Shown here piece after piece: positions 54,987-64,000 of a stretch of 64,000 nucleotides of DNA. The stretch comes from Chitinophagaceae bacterium (GTDB taxonomy: Bacteria; Bacteroidota; Bacteroidia; Chitinophagales; Chitinophagaceae): positions 124,001-188,000 of the forward strand of contig JADJYK010000006.1 of assembly GCA_016719815.1 (NCBI GenBank). The letters run 5' to 3'. The notes beneath the pieces are model-generated. The model did no database searches. It worked only from the letters and a program-made list of their open reading frames with translations, and was not told the origin of the DNA. A program made the translations under genes and the position numbers. Position 1 is the first letter of the stretch; each line of letters begins with the position of its first letter.

Positions 54987-55997
54987 TTAGCTTATCAGTT
55001 TCGCAAAATGCAGTACGGTGCGAACGAGCTGACTAACATAGCTTGCTTCGTTATCGTACCAGCTAACAGTTTTAACCATTTGCTTGTCGCCAACCACCAT
55101 TACTTTAGTTTGAGTGGCATCGAACAAAGAACCATAAGTTGTTCCGATAATATCAGAGCTTACGATTTCATCTTCAGTATAGCCAAAGGAATCGTTGCTG
55201 GCCGCTTTCATTGCAGCGTTGATTTCTTCTTTAGTTACTGACTTGCTGAGGATAGTAGTCAGTTCAGTTAATGAACCTGTAATGGTAGGCACCCTTTGTG
55301 CTCCACCGTCCAGTTTTCCTTTCAGTTCAGGAAGAACGAGGCCGATAGCTTTTGCAGCGCCGGTGCTGTTAGGAACGATATTGGCAGCCGCTGCTCTGGC
55401 CCTGCGCAGGTCACCTTTAGCATGAGGTGCATCGAGTGTGTTCTGGTCGTTGGTATACGCATGGATGGTTGTCATGAAACCTGCTTCGATACCAAAACTG
55501 TCGCTCAGCACTTTCGCCATTGGAGCCAGGCAGTTAGTTGTGCAAGAAGCACCAGAAATAATAGTTTCACTTCCATCCAGAATATTGTGGTTAACATTAA
55601 ATACCACAGTTTTCAAATCGCCTGTAGCAGGAGCGGAAATAACCCCTCTTTTTGCACCAGCTGTCAGGTGTGCAGAGGCTTTGTCTTTATCGGTAAAGAA
55701 ACCTGTACATTCCAGTACCACATCCACTTCGTGGCTGCCCCATGGAATTTGTGAAGGATCTTTTTGTGCATATACTTTAATGGTATCACCATTAACAATG
55801 ATGGCGTCTTCAGCGGCTTTTACATCGGCATCGAAACGGCCCTGTGCACTGTCGTACTTCAGGAGGTGTGCCAATACTTTAGGACTGGTAAGGTCATTAA
55901 TTGCCACTACGTCAATGCCTTCCATTTTATAAACCTGGCGGTAAACTAAACGGCCGATACGACCGAAACCATTAATTGCAACTTTAACTGTGCTCAT
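54987..55997 (-). CDS. gap: Glyceraldehyde-3-phosphate dehydrogenase
   Basis: A 336-residue enzyme: VKVAINGFGRIGRLVYRQVY (NAD binding), ISGASCTTNCLAPMAKVL with the catalytic Cys, TTIHAYTNDQNTLD (His), RRARAAAANIVPNSTGAAKA and WYDNEASYVSQLV near the C-terminus. Length normal and frame intact. A TAACTTCG -7-like box precedes the start on the minus strand. Confidence 0.97.
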   Translation of the reverse strand: MSTVKVAINGFGRIGRLVYRQVYKMEGIDVVAINDLTSPKVLAHLLKYDSAQGRFDADVKAAEDAIIVNGDTIKVYAQKDPSQIPWGSHEVDVVLECTGFFTDKDKASAHLTAGAKRGVISAPATGDLKTVVFNVNHNILDGSETIISGASCTTNCLAPMAKVLSDSFGIEAGFMTTIHAYTNDQNTLDAPHAKGDLRRARAAAANIVPNSTGAAKAIGLVLPELKGKLDGGAQRVPTITGSLTELTTILSKSVTKEEINAAMKAASNDSFGYTEDEIVSSDIIGTTYGSLFDATQTKVMVVGDKQMVKTVSWYDNEASYVSQLVRTVLHFAKLIS

Positions 55998-56140
55998 TTT
56001 TGCTCTTTTTTAGAATTAATAATGTCCAAATTGCTCTTTTGGAGGTGCGAAGTTAATGAAACCCTGTTTGTTTTCGGGGTAACTTATTTCAACACAGGAG
56101 CTGATATTCGTCAAACGAGATGAAAAGAATCCCAAAAACT

Positions 56141-56172
56141 TTTGGCTGTAAAGGGTCAGATGCCTATCTTTG
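56141..56172 (+). promoter_or_regulatory. Promoter of tRNA-Glu
   Basis: TTTG (56141-56144), a 20-base spacer and TATCTTTG (56165-56172) match the Bacteroidota promoter consensus. The tRNA begins 57 bases further on. Confidence 0.75.
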
Positions 56173-56228
56173 CCGACCTTTAAAAAGAGGCAAATACGTT
56201 GTATTTCCGTATTTGTTTTGGAAAAAAT

Positions 56229-56300
56229 GGCCCGTTCGTCTAAGGGCTAGGACACCACCCTTTCACGGTGGTGATACGGGTTCGAATCCCGTACGGGCTA
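56229..56300 (+). tRNA. tRNA-Glu (anticodon UUC)
   Basis: A 72-base cloverleaf: acceptor GGCCCGT with ACGGGCT (first pair G-U), D arm GTCTAAGGGCTAGGAC, anticodon stem CCACC/GGTGG with loop CTTTCAC (anticodon TTC), and T arm ACGGG-TTCGAAT-CCCGT. The discriminator is A; CCA is not encoded. Confidence 0.96.
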
Positions 56301-56306
56301 CAAGAG

Positions 56307-56329
56307 AACCTCCGGAAGGAGGTTTTTTT
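56307..56329 (+). terminator. Terminator of tRNA-Glu
   Basis: AACCTCC (56307-56313) and GGAGGTT (56318-56324) with a GGAA tetraloop, followed by seven T in total. Confidence 0.8.
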
Positions 56330-58144
56330 ATTTATACTGTAACTTTTTTTGTTTATAAAAAGATCTCAGCACAAAAAATGCCTTTTTCTTAACCCCCTTG
56401 TCTGATATTAAACCTTTCCTGTTAAACCCATCCTGTACACCAGGCAGTAATCTTCTTGGTGATCTGAAATCGGTTAATATCCAAGGACTGATTCCACGGA
56501 TGTTGGGTATTTTCTCAATCATCAGCAGGTTCTGTTTATAAAGATATTCCTGATACTCTTCCGTCCAGCGTTCTTCAATGGTGCCATGCAGGCCCTGTTT
56601 TGCATCACCGCCGAATTCAGATACCACTACCGGCTTATCATAGATTGTCATCCATTTGGCATCAGGTGCTGTTTTTAAATCGCCTCCATACCATCCCCTG
56701 TATTGATTAAAAGAAAGGATATCGAGGTGTTCACCAATTTTATCATCAATAATACCTACCCCATTTTCATATCTTGTTAATAATGCAGCACTGATAAGTC
56801 TTGTGCTATCATACACCTTAATATGGTTGACAAGTTTCAGTAAAAAATTATTTCTCGCTGCTGATAAAGGGGTTTCGTTTGCAACAGACCAAATTATAAC
56901 CGATGCCCTGTTTTTATCCCGTTGTATTACTTCCGTTAACTGCCGCTGTGCATTTGCAAATGTTACCAGGTTTGTAAAGTCGATAGTCCAGTATACCGGA
57001 ATTTCTTCCCATACAAACAGCCCCATTTTATCGGCCATCCGTACAATTTTTTCGTTATGGGGGTAATGTGCCAGCCTTACATAGTTACAGCCGAGTTCTT
57101 TTGCCCAGGTAAGCATTTTTTTGCATCCGCTTCCGAATATGCCCTTCGGCCGTTTATATCTTCATGCATACAAATGCCACGCAAAAAAACCGGGTTGCCA
57201 TTCAGTAATACATCGGGACCTTTTGTTTCGATATTTCTAAAACCAACTTCATCCTTTATTGACTGATATGCAGTTTCAATAACAATATCATATAATTTGG
57301 GTGAATCTGGCGACCACAAACTAATTACCTTTTCCGGATTGATTGTAAAGTACGCCGTATTTTGAGTAACGGTAACTTCTTTGCGAATATTAAGCTCCGG
57401 AAATATTATCCTGATCTTCTCCGGTGCTGCAAGTCCGCTTAACAATACAGTACATTCAATTACCTGTTTTTCACCTTTCTTCAACCGAAAGAAATAATCT
57501 TGTACATGGACAACCGGTTCTTCTACCAGCAATACATCCCTGGTGATTCCGCCATAGTTCCACCAGTCAGTATTAGCTGCCGGAACTGCCTCTTTAAGCC
57601 GCTTGTTATCAACTTTTACAACAAGATAATTCGCTTTATTCTTTACAATGTCTGTTATTTCAAAATCGAATGGAGTAAAGCCCCCTTCATGCATACCCAG
57701 TTTTTTCCCATTCAGGTAAACTTCAGCTTTGTAATTAACGGCCCCGAAATAAACAAAAAGGCGTTTCCCGATTTTAAGGTCGTAGTCGAACGATTTCTTA
57801 TACCTAACAGTTCCCTCATAATAAAAGAGTTTATCATTTTGTGTCTTCCAATCACCGGGAACTTCAATTACAGACGACTTATCAAAATCATATTCCACTA
57901 ATTCACTTTTACTTTTTGCATGATAATTATTATAAAATGCAGACGGCGAGGAAGGATTTCTCTGGTCATACACCTCTGCATGAAAATTATAATACCCGGT
58001 TTCGTATGGATCGACAATATAGTTCCAGTTTCCGTTAAGGGAAGTAACCTGCCGGTTAAATACGTTGGTGACCTGTGTTTGTGTTTTCACTGAAAAGGGC
58101 AGTAAAAAAAGGACTATTGCGACAGATAGCTTGGCGCTTTTCAT
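56328..58144 (-). CDS. Glycoside hydrolase family 2 enzyme, frameshifted
   Basis: The ATG at 58144 (MKSAKLSVAIVLFLLPFSVK) gives a signal peptide. Sugar-binding and Ig-like domains (LNGNWNYIVDPYETGYYNFH, KRLFVYFGAVNYKAEVYLNG) precede the TIM barrel. The acid/base Glu is in VIIWSVANETPL and the probable nucleophile in PVVVSEFGGDA. The gene changes frame in a T7 run at 57116-57122; one base more restores EADAKKMLTWAKELGCNYVR. About 606 residues. The family includes beta-galactosidases, beta-glucuronidases and beta-mannosidases; the PVVVSEFGGDA region suggests a beta-glucuronidase-like member, but the substrate is open. Confidence 0.88.
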
Positions 58145-58227
58145 TTGCTGACTTTTAAGACTGAACATAAAAATTCCGGAAAAGGTACTATTTATTTTCC
58201 CCCTTAAAAAAGATACATGCATACTGA

Positions 58228-58246
58228 AAAACTCCGGTTGGAGGCT
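58228..58246 (-). terminator. Weak terminator between esterase and GH2 gene
   Basis: CTCC and GGAG (about 58229-58240) flank a four-base loop; on the minus strand T5 follows. The stem is short, so it may only reduce read-through. Confidence 0.4.
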
Positions 58247-58253
58247 TTTCGAT

Positions 58254-59029
58254 TTATCTTTTTATTCTAAACAACCAGGTTAATAATTCCGGTTCGGCAA
58301 AAGCTGGGTCCCAGCTATTGTGATTGGCATCTGGATATAAAGTAAACTTTACCGATGCACCGGCCTCTTTTAGCGCTTCAACCATAGTTACTGACAGTGC
58401 AGGCGGCACCACATCATCCTTCGCCCCATGGAAAACCCACCACTTCACTTTTTTCATTTTGGAAACTGCAGCAGGTTCACCACCCCCACAAATGGGGATT
58501 GCAGCAGCAAACAATTTAGGATTGCGCCGTACTATTTCAAAAGTACCCATACCACCCATTGACAAGCCACCCACATACACTTTTTTCTTATGAATTTTAT
58601 AATCCTTTAGTAATTGATAAAGCAGTTGCTGAGCCAGTTTCATTCCAAGTGTTGGTTCACCATCTGCCTTAAAGGCAAAGGTTCTTTTTCCCTCATTCAT
58701 TTTAAACTCCACATTGCTCCAGAAACTTTTTTGCGGGCATTGAGGAAATACAACGATTGCCGGAAATTCTTTTCTTACCGCTTCTTTTAAAAACAACTTA
58801 GCACCATGCACCAGTTGTTTTTCATTATCATTACCCTTTCTCCGGCACCATGTAAGAAATATACTAATGGATATTTTTTTGCAGGATTATAGTTTTCCGG
58901 CAATAAAATGCGGTATGGCAGTGTGTCGCCGTCATTAATGAATATTTTTTTTTCGAACTGGTTATAATCCTGTGCCTTTACAATTAAGGAACAAAAAACT
59001 GCAGCGAATAACAACAACCGTTTCATCAT
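58254..59029 (-). CDS. Exported esterase/PHB-depolymerase-like alpha/beta hydrolase, frameshifted
   Basis: The start gives a signal peptide MMKRLLLFAAVFCSLIVKAQ. LPYRILLPENYNPAKKYPLV and VYFLHGAGERG form the N-terminal hydrolase part, joined by one added base at 58834-58836 to NDNEKQLVHGAKLFL. The nucleophile is in VYVGGLSMGGMGTFEI, the Asp in HGAKDDVVPP and the His in YPDANHNSWDPAF. About 258 residues. Such esterases occur in glycan loci, where they remove acyl groups from polysaccharides. It is four bases downstream of the GH3 gene. Confidence 0.87.
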
Positions 59030-59032
59030 ATT

Positions 59033-61256
59033 TTATTTAATAAGTTCAAAACTGGCTTCCTTTACATCGCGGCTATTACCACCAATAAACATTTTAAATT
59101 CTCCGGTCTCATAAATGTACTGCAGTTTATCATTATAAAACCGCAAGTCATCGGCTGTAATGGTAAAAGTGATTTTCTTATTTTCTCCTGCCTTTAAGAA
59201 CACCTGTTGAAAGCCTTTCAGTTCTTTAACCGGTCTTACAACTGAAGCAGTAATATCTCTTGTATAAAACTGTACAGTTTCCTTTCCATCAAATTTACCG
59301 CCGTTGGTAACAGTAACGGAAGCAGCAATTGACTGTCCCGGCTTAAACGATGCGGCACTTAATGTAATATCGCTATATGTAAAGTTTGAATACCCCAGTC
59401 CATATCCAAAAGGGAATTTGGGATAAATAGACAAGTCAATATATGCTGAGCGATATACTTTATCGCTGTCATTCCTTGCCGGCCTTCCGGTAAAATAATG
59501 GTTATAGTAAATTGGAATTTGCCCCTCAGACAAAGGAAATGTCATCGGCAGTTTTCCAGATGGATTGTAATCGCCGAAGAGCACATCGGCAATGGCATTA
59601 CCAGCCTCAGTACCCAACCACCAGGTGTAAAGAATTGCGGGTACATTATCGGCAGTCCAGTTAAAAACTAAAGGGCGGCCTGCACTTATTAAAACAACAA
59701 CAGGCTTGCCGGTTGCCATCACTGCTTTAATTAACTCTTCCTGCACACCCGGCAGGTGAATATTGCTGCGGCTTTTGGCTTCTCCGCTCATATCCCTTGC
59801 TTCACCCACACTTAATACTACAACATCAGCCTGTGCTGCTATATTTATTGCTTCTGTAAAGCCAGATGTTAGTGTATCATTAATATTACAACCTTTTGCA
59901 TACAAAAGTTTTGAGCCTGCGTCAACTTTCTTCTGTACCCCTTCCCATAAGGATGTAATTCTGATACTGTCATCAGGCCAATCGTAGCTCCAAAAGCCAT
60001 TATTATCACTTTTCGCTTTTGCGAAAGGGCCAATTAAAGCAATTGTTTGTGTTTTTTTTGATAATGGTAAAAGTTGTTTTTCGTTCTTCAATAATACTAT
60101 GCTTTTCTTCGCCATATCTCTGGCCACTGTCAAATGCTCTGTTTTATTCCAGTATTGTTTTCTCTTTCTTCGTTGCTGTATTTGAATGGGTTGTCAAATA
60201 ATCCCATCTCGAATTTCTTTCTCAATATTCTTCTTACTGCATCATCAACAACACTCATTTTTACTTTTCCTTCTTTTACCAGCTTAGTCAGGTGTTGGGT
60301 ATAGCTTCTGCTTTCCATGTCCATATCACTTCCTGCATTAGCAGCCAGCCACGCAGCTTCATAATTATCTTTTGCATATCCATGCTGAATCATTTCTCCA
60401 ATGCTGCCCCAGTCACTAACTACAAAGCCGCTGAACTTCCATTGACCTTTTAGTATATCTCTTTGCAAATATTTATTTCCGGTTGCCGGTATTCCGTTCA
60501 GGTCATTAAAGGAATTCATAAAAGTGGCAATGCCTGCGTCTGCAGCCGCCTTAAACGGAGGAAGATAGACTTCATGCAGTTGACGAATACTCATATCCAC
60601 AGAATTATAATCTCTGCCGCCTACTGCTGCTCCGTAAGCTGCATAGTGTTTTGCACAGGCCATCAACGCATCTGTGTTACCAAATCCATTTCCCTGGAAA
60701 CCCTTTACCCTTGCCTTCGCAATTAAAGAACCAAATAAGTGTCTTCGCCTGCACCTTCCATCACCCTGCCCCAGCGGGGATCACGGGCAATGTCCACCAT
60801 CGGGGCAAACGTCCAGTGTACGCCGGCAGCACTTGCTTCTATTGCAGCAACTCTGGCACTCTTTTCCATTGCATCTAAGTCCCAACTCGCTGCTTCGGCT
60901 AATGGTATCGGAAAGTTAGTCCTATAGCCATGAATAATATCCTGGCCAAATAGCATCGGAATTTTTAACCTTGTTTGCATGGCCAGCTTTTGCAATTGTG
61001 TGGTTCTGTTTACACCTGTTACATTAAGCATAGAACCCACTTTCCCAGCTTTTATCTGCTCAATAAGATCATCACTGCCTGTTAATGGCCCGGTGGCTGC
61101 CCAAGGGCCGTTGTACTGGTTCATCTGGCCTATCTTTTCATCAAGCGTCATCAGTCTGAGCAAAGAATCCACTTTTTGATCAATTGTCTTCTTTTGAGCT
61201 GATACGGAAACAACAACCAGAGCTAATACTACTAACGAGAGAAGTATTCTTTTCAT
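59033..61256 (-). CDS. bglX: Glycoside hydrolase family 3 beta-glucosidase, frameshifted twice
   Basis: Three frames encode one BglX-like enzyme of about 742 residues. Signal peptide MKRILLSLVVLALVVVSVSA, then the barrel with IPMLFGQDIIHGYRTNFPIP, and the nucleophile Asp in GFVVSDWGSIGEMI. The second domain is KSIVLLKNEKQLLPLSKKTQ with VLSVGEARDMSGEAKSRSNI; an FnIII-like domain ends it (GKETVQFYTRDITASVVRP). Missing bases at 60731-60735 and 60158-60161 split it; repairs give GEDTYL-GSLIAKARV and EREKQYWNKTEHLTVARD. It cleaves beta-glucosides in the periplasm. Confidence 0.92.
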
Positions 61257-61275
61257 TTTAAATTTTTATTATCTG

Positions 61276-62082
61276 TTATTTCTGATATACCCGAACATAA
61301 TCCACTGTCATAGCAGCAGAAGTAATTGTACTGTCAATTCCTTTTTGGCCTCCCCAGTTTCCTCCAACAGCGACATTAAGTAGCAAATGAAAACGCTTAT
61401 CAAAAGGCCATTCTTCAAAACCCTTCCCGGTGTTAGAGAAACTGAAATACTCCTTATCATCGACTAAAAAAACGATTTTATCCTTATTCCAATCTACAGC
61501 ATAAACATGAAAAGCCGAATAAAGATCAGTAAGATAAAGTCCTTTGGTTTTTTGCGTTTGAATTACATGGTTAAATGCTTTGGTATGCACACTGCCAAAA
61601 ACAGAATCAGGCATATAACCCACATTCTCCATAATATCTATTTCACCGCTTTCTGGCCAGCCGCCATATTTCCAGTCTGTAGGCAGCATCCATATGGCTG
61701 GCCAAATACCCCTGCCTGCAGGAAGTTTTGCCCTTACTTCAATACGGCCATATAACCAATCACCTTTTAATTTTGAAATTAGACGGGCAGAAGTATAATT
61801 ACTGCTATCCTTCGTCTGCTTTCTTGCGGTTATAATAAGATTTCCATCTTTCACGACGGCATTGTTTGAATCAGCATAAGTATAATACTGCAGTTCGTTG
61901 TTGCCCCATCCATGCCCGCCGCTATCATACCCCCATTTTGAGCTATCGGGTAGTCCTGAATAATTAAACTCATCTGACCACACAGGTTGTTTTTCTGAAG
62001 AGGTGCAGGAGTTCAGGCATAGCATTACTCCTGAAAGCAGGAGAAATTTAAATCCGGATAACTTGCTTGCATATGTTTTCAT
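61276..62082 (-). CDS. GH16 beta-glucanase lipoprotein
   Basis: A 268-residue protein with a lipoprotein signal (FLLLSGVMLCLNSC, Cys at about 26) and a GH16 jelly-roll: WSDEFNYSGLPDSSKWGYDS, the catalytic motif GEIDIMENVGY (two Glu and the helper Asp) and HLLLNVAVGGNWGG. The DSSKWGYD and bulge-type ExDxxE motif match laminarinases (endo-beta-1,3-glucanases) or lichenases. Placed between the second GH16 gene and GH3, 19 bases from the latter. The frame is intact. Confidence 0.92.
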   Translation of the reverse strand: MKTYASKLSGFKFLLLSGVMLCLNSCTSSEKQPVWSDEFNYSGLPDSSKWGYDSGGHGWGNNELQYYTYADSNNAVVKDGNLIITARKQTKDSSNYTSARLISKLKGDWLYGRIEVRAKLPAGRGIWPAIWMLPTDWKYGGWPESGEIDIMENVGYMPDSVFGSVHTKAFNHVIQTQKTKGLYLTDLYSAFHVYAVDWNKDKIVFLVDDKEYFSFSNTGKGFEEWPFDKRFHLLLNVAVGGNWGGQKGIDSTITSAAMTVDYVRVYQK

Positions 62083-62230
62083 TATTACTGCTTTAAAAAA
62101 CTTAAAAAATAAAGTGGAAGTATTAACCTGAACAGGTAGATACGTTCCACTTTGCTGACTGCTTGCTTATGATAAACTGTAAAAGTGTCATTATATTATG
62201 CTCATTAAAACACTTTTCTTACTCCTATTT

Positions 62231-63245
62231 TTATTGATATACTCGAACATAATCCACTTCCATTGCAGCACTGGAGAAGGCGGGGTCAACAGGTCCGCCA
62301 AAAGTTCCTCCCATTGCAACATTAAGTATAACGAAAAAATTCTGGTTAAAAGGAACACTGGTATTGTTCGCAAAAGTGTGAAACACTACATCGTCAACGA
62401 AAAACTTAATAGTACTTGCATCCCATTCCACTTTGTACTTATGAAATTCTGTTGCAGCATTCGCAATCACAGTAGTTGCTCCGTTTGCATTACCGCCAGA
62501 GTGGCCGGGATAATGAAGTGTGCCATATATCGTATTCAGCTGACTTCCTTATGCTCCATTATGTCTATTTCGCCACAAGCCGGCCATCCAACATTACTGA
62601 TATTACCACCCAGCATCCAGATAGCAGGCCAAGTACCCGTTCCAACCGGCAATTTAGCTCTTGCTTCAATCTTTCCGTATTTAAAGGAAAACTTGTCTTT
62701 TGTAAGCAATCTTGCCGATGTATAATTACTGCCGCTATAACTCTCCGCTTTTGCAATTATCTTCAGTGTTCCGCCAGAAACAACTGCATTGTCAGTTCTG
62801 TTGGTATAATATTGCAATTCGCTGTTTCCCCAGCCACCTGCGCCTAAATCATAACCCCATTTTGCGGGGTCGGGTGCACCAGGAGTATCAAACTCATCTG
62901 ACCAAATAAGGGAGAGAGCCACCGATACTGTTACCTGTACTGATTTCGAGATTGTCTGACCACCCGCATTTTTGCGATTACATTAACTGTGTAAGTACCA
63001 GAAGCCGGATACTTGTATGTTACAACACCAGATGCAACAGTCTGGAAAATTCCGTTGCCATAATCGAAGTCATAAGTAACAGCATTTGTTGCAGATGCCG
63101 TAAATGCAACATTACCACTATTGTCTGTACTCACAACAGCATTTACTGTAAGGTTGGTTGGTGGTGTGTTATTATCACTGGTGTTTTTATCTTTCCCACA
63201 TGATAAAAGCAAAAAATAAAGAATAGATGAAAAGAAAGGTTTCAT
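62231..63245 (-). CDS. GH16 beta-glucanase with PKD domain, frameshifted twice
   Basis: A lipoprotein-type N-terminus (MKPFFSSILYFLLLSCGKDK) is followed by a PKD-like Ig domain (VTYDFDYGNGIFQ), then the GH16 domain WSDEFDTPGAPDPAKWGYDL with catalytic GEIDIMEH and a late FFVILNVAMGGTFGGPVD. One-base losses at 62969-62973 (repair: NAGGQTISKSVQVTV) and 62546-62547 (repair: EHKGSQLNTIYGTLHY) separate three frames. About 338 residues. It would act on the cell surface with the other GH16 enzyme. Confidence 0.88.
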
Positions 63246-63307
63246 TAATCTGTATTATTTTTTTATAAATAATCACCTGCCCGCATTCGGCAGGTGAATC
63301 AGTTTAT

Positions 63308-64000
63308 TTATGGTTTGGGTTTCAATTTTTGATACCAGGAGTTTCCGTCAGCACCGATATTTCTTAAATGCAAACTGGTATTTGTAATTGATAAAATTTC
63401 GTATGTTGTTCCTCCGGTTCCAAAATTAATAATACCATTACCCGGTACAGCAAACTGAATCATCGTTGAAACGGCACTCGTAGAACCGGATGTGGCATCC
63501 ATAAACATAAGCTGCTTCGTTCCTCCTGTATTAATAGCATAACAGCCATCTCCACCGCTAAAACCATAGAAAGCGGCTGCGGCACCGATTGAGAAAGACT
63601 GTCCCTTGTTGTTGATAGTCATGAACACTTTGTTATTTACATCTTTTGAAATGGTAATCTCATCATCATAAGCACACGGTTCTCTTGTATTTGGTCCGGC
63701 CGCATACCATATAGGAGAGAACTCCGAAGAAGGGCCTACTCCAAAATGACCTGGCGCATCATTATCCGTTACCCACACTTTGGACGAACCATTAGTAATC
63801 GATTGCAGAATAGCCGCTGGTATTTCAAATGCAACAAAAACTGTAATCTGTTTGCTGATGGTAGATATTGCACCCCCAGTTCCCACAGCATTTACAGTAA
63901 TCGTATACGTGTAAGTGCCCGGGTTTCTGTACTTATAAGTTATTTTACCACTAGGAACGGGCTGGCTTATGCCATCACCAAAATCAATATTGTACGAAAG
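63308..64000 (-). CDS. PKD-domain surface protein (5' part outside window)
   Basis: The frame is open to the right edge, so the N-terminus is missing. A PKD domain (YNIDFGDGISQPV, then KITYKYRNPGTYTYTITVNA) is followed by a beta-rich domain ending SWYQKLKPKP, with FGVGPSSEFSPIWYAAGP and GFSGGDGCYAIN. Similar PKD proteins precede GH16 genes in glycan loci of Bacteroidota and may bind the glucan on the surface. No enzyme motif is seen. Confidence 0.7.
   Translation of the reverse strand, partial: LSYNIDFGDGISQPVPSGKITYKYRNPGTYTYTITVNAVGTGGAISTISKQITVFVAFEIPAAILQSITNGSSKVWVTDNDAPGHFGVGPSSEFSPIWYAAGPNTREPCAYDDEITISKDVNNKVFMTINNKGQSFSIGAAAAFYGFSGGDGCYAINTGGTKQLMFMDATSGSTSAVSTMIQFAVPGNGIINFGTGGTTYEILSITNTSLHLRNIGADGNSWYQKLKPKP

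Overview
The window is Bacteroidota chromosomal DNA, most likely from the family Chitinophagaceae. Supporting signs are a secreted protein with a type IX secretion (Por) C-terminal sorting domain, promoters of the TTTG-N19/20-TAnnTTTG type (upstream of the trp leader and of tRNA-Glu), weak Shine-Dalgarno sites, lipoprotein signals, and the blocks efp-accB-accC and lemA-TPM-TPM. No tool was run; species-level assignment is not possible from reading alone.

Layout. 0-6 kb: a PafA-like phosphatase (cut by the window edge), acyl-CoA-binding protein, a family 4 glycosyltransferase, a KirBac potassium channel, tpiA and a GlmU-like hexapeptide-repeat protein. 6-11 kb is the accessory part: two 90-bp direct repeats, several extragenic palindromes, a small HTH regulator facing a 13-unit array with an exact 21-bp period, an IS110-family element, and a heavily frameshifted RloA-like AAA ATPase with a companion gene. 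11-21 kb: peptidase E, a PIN toxin-antitoxin pair, M48 protease/YbjQ/thioredoxin-like genes, a sorting-domain protein, pdxJ, a TPM protein, a DUF2911 protein and a TlpA-like thioredoxin. 21-28 kb: a complete tryptophan operon on the minus strand (trpE-trpG-GxxExxY gene-trpD-trpC-trpF-trpB-trpA), preceded by a previously unlisted 18-codon leader peptide with three consecutive Trp codons and an attenuator-type terminator. 28-35 kb: an S9 peptidase, acetyltransferase, alpha/beta hydrolase and fusA with a long structured leader. 35-42 kb: a TetR-led ABC-2/HlyD/TolC efflux operon. 42-56 kb: accC, accB, efp, mdh, truA, a DUF4476 protein, an M1 aminopeptidase, lemA/TPM genes, pgk and gap. 56-64 kb: tRNA-Glu, then a minus-strand glycan-degradation cluster (GH2, esterase, GH3, two GH16 enzymes and a PKD protein that runs off the edge), which reads as part of a beta-1,3/mixed-linkage glucan utilisation locus; no SusC/SusD pair lies inside the window.

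A feature of the whole window is that about 20 genes, including essential ones such as efp and all of trpE, trpG and trpD, are broken by single-base indels, nearly all of them one base missing from a homopolymer. Adding one base restores conserved family sequence each time (for example the catalytic GVCLGHQ of trpG). The simplest reading is residual consensus error rather than mass pseudogenisation. I therefore annotate these as single genes across both frames and state where the shift lies. The 9.07-10.74 kb region is much more damaged than the rest and may be truly decaying.
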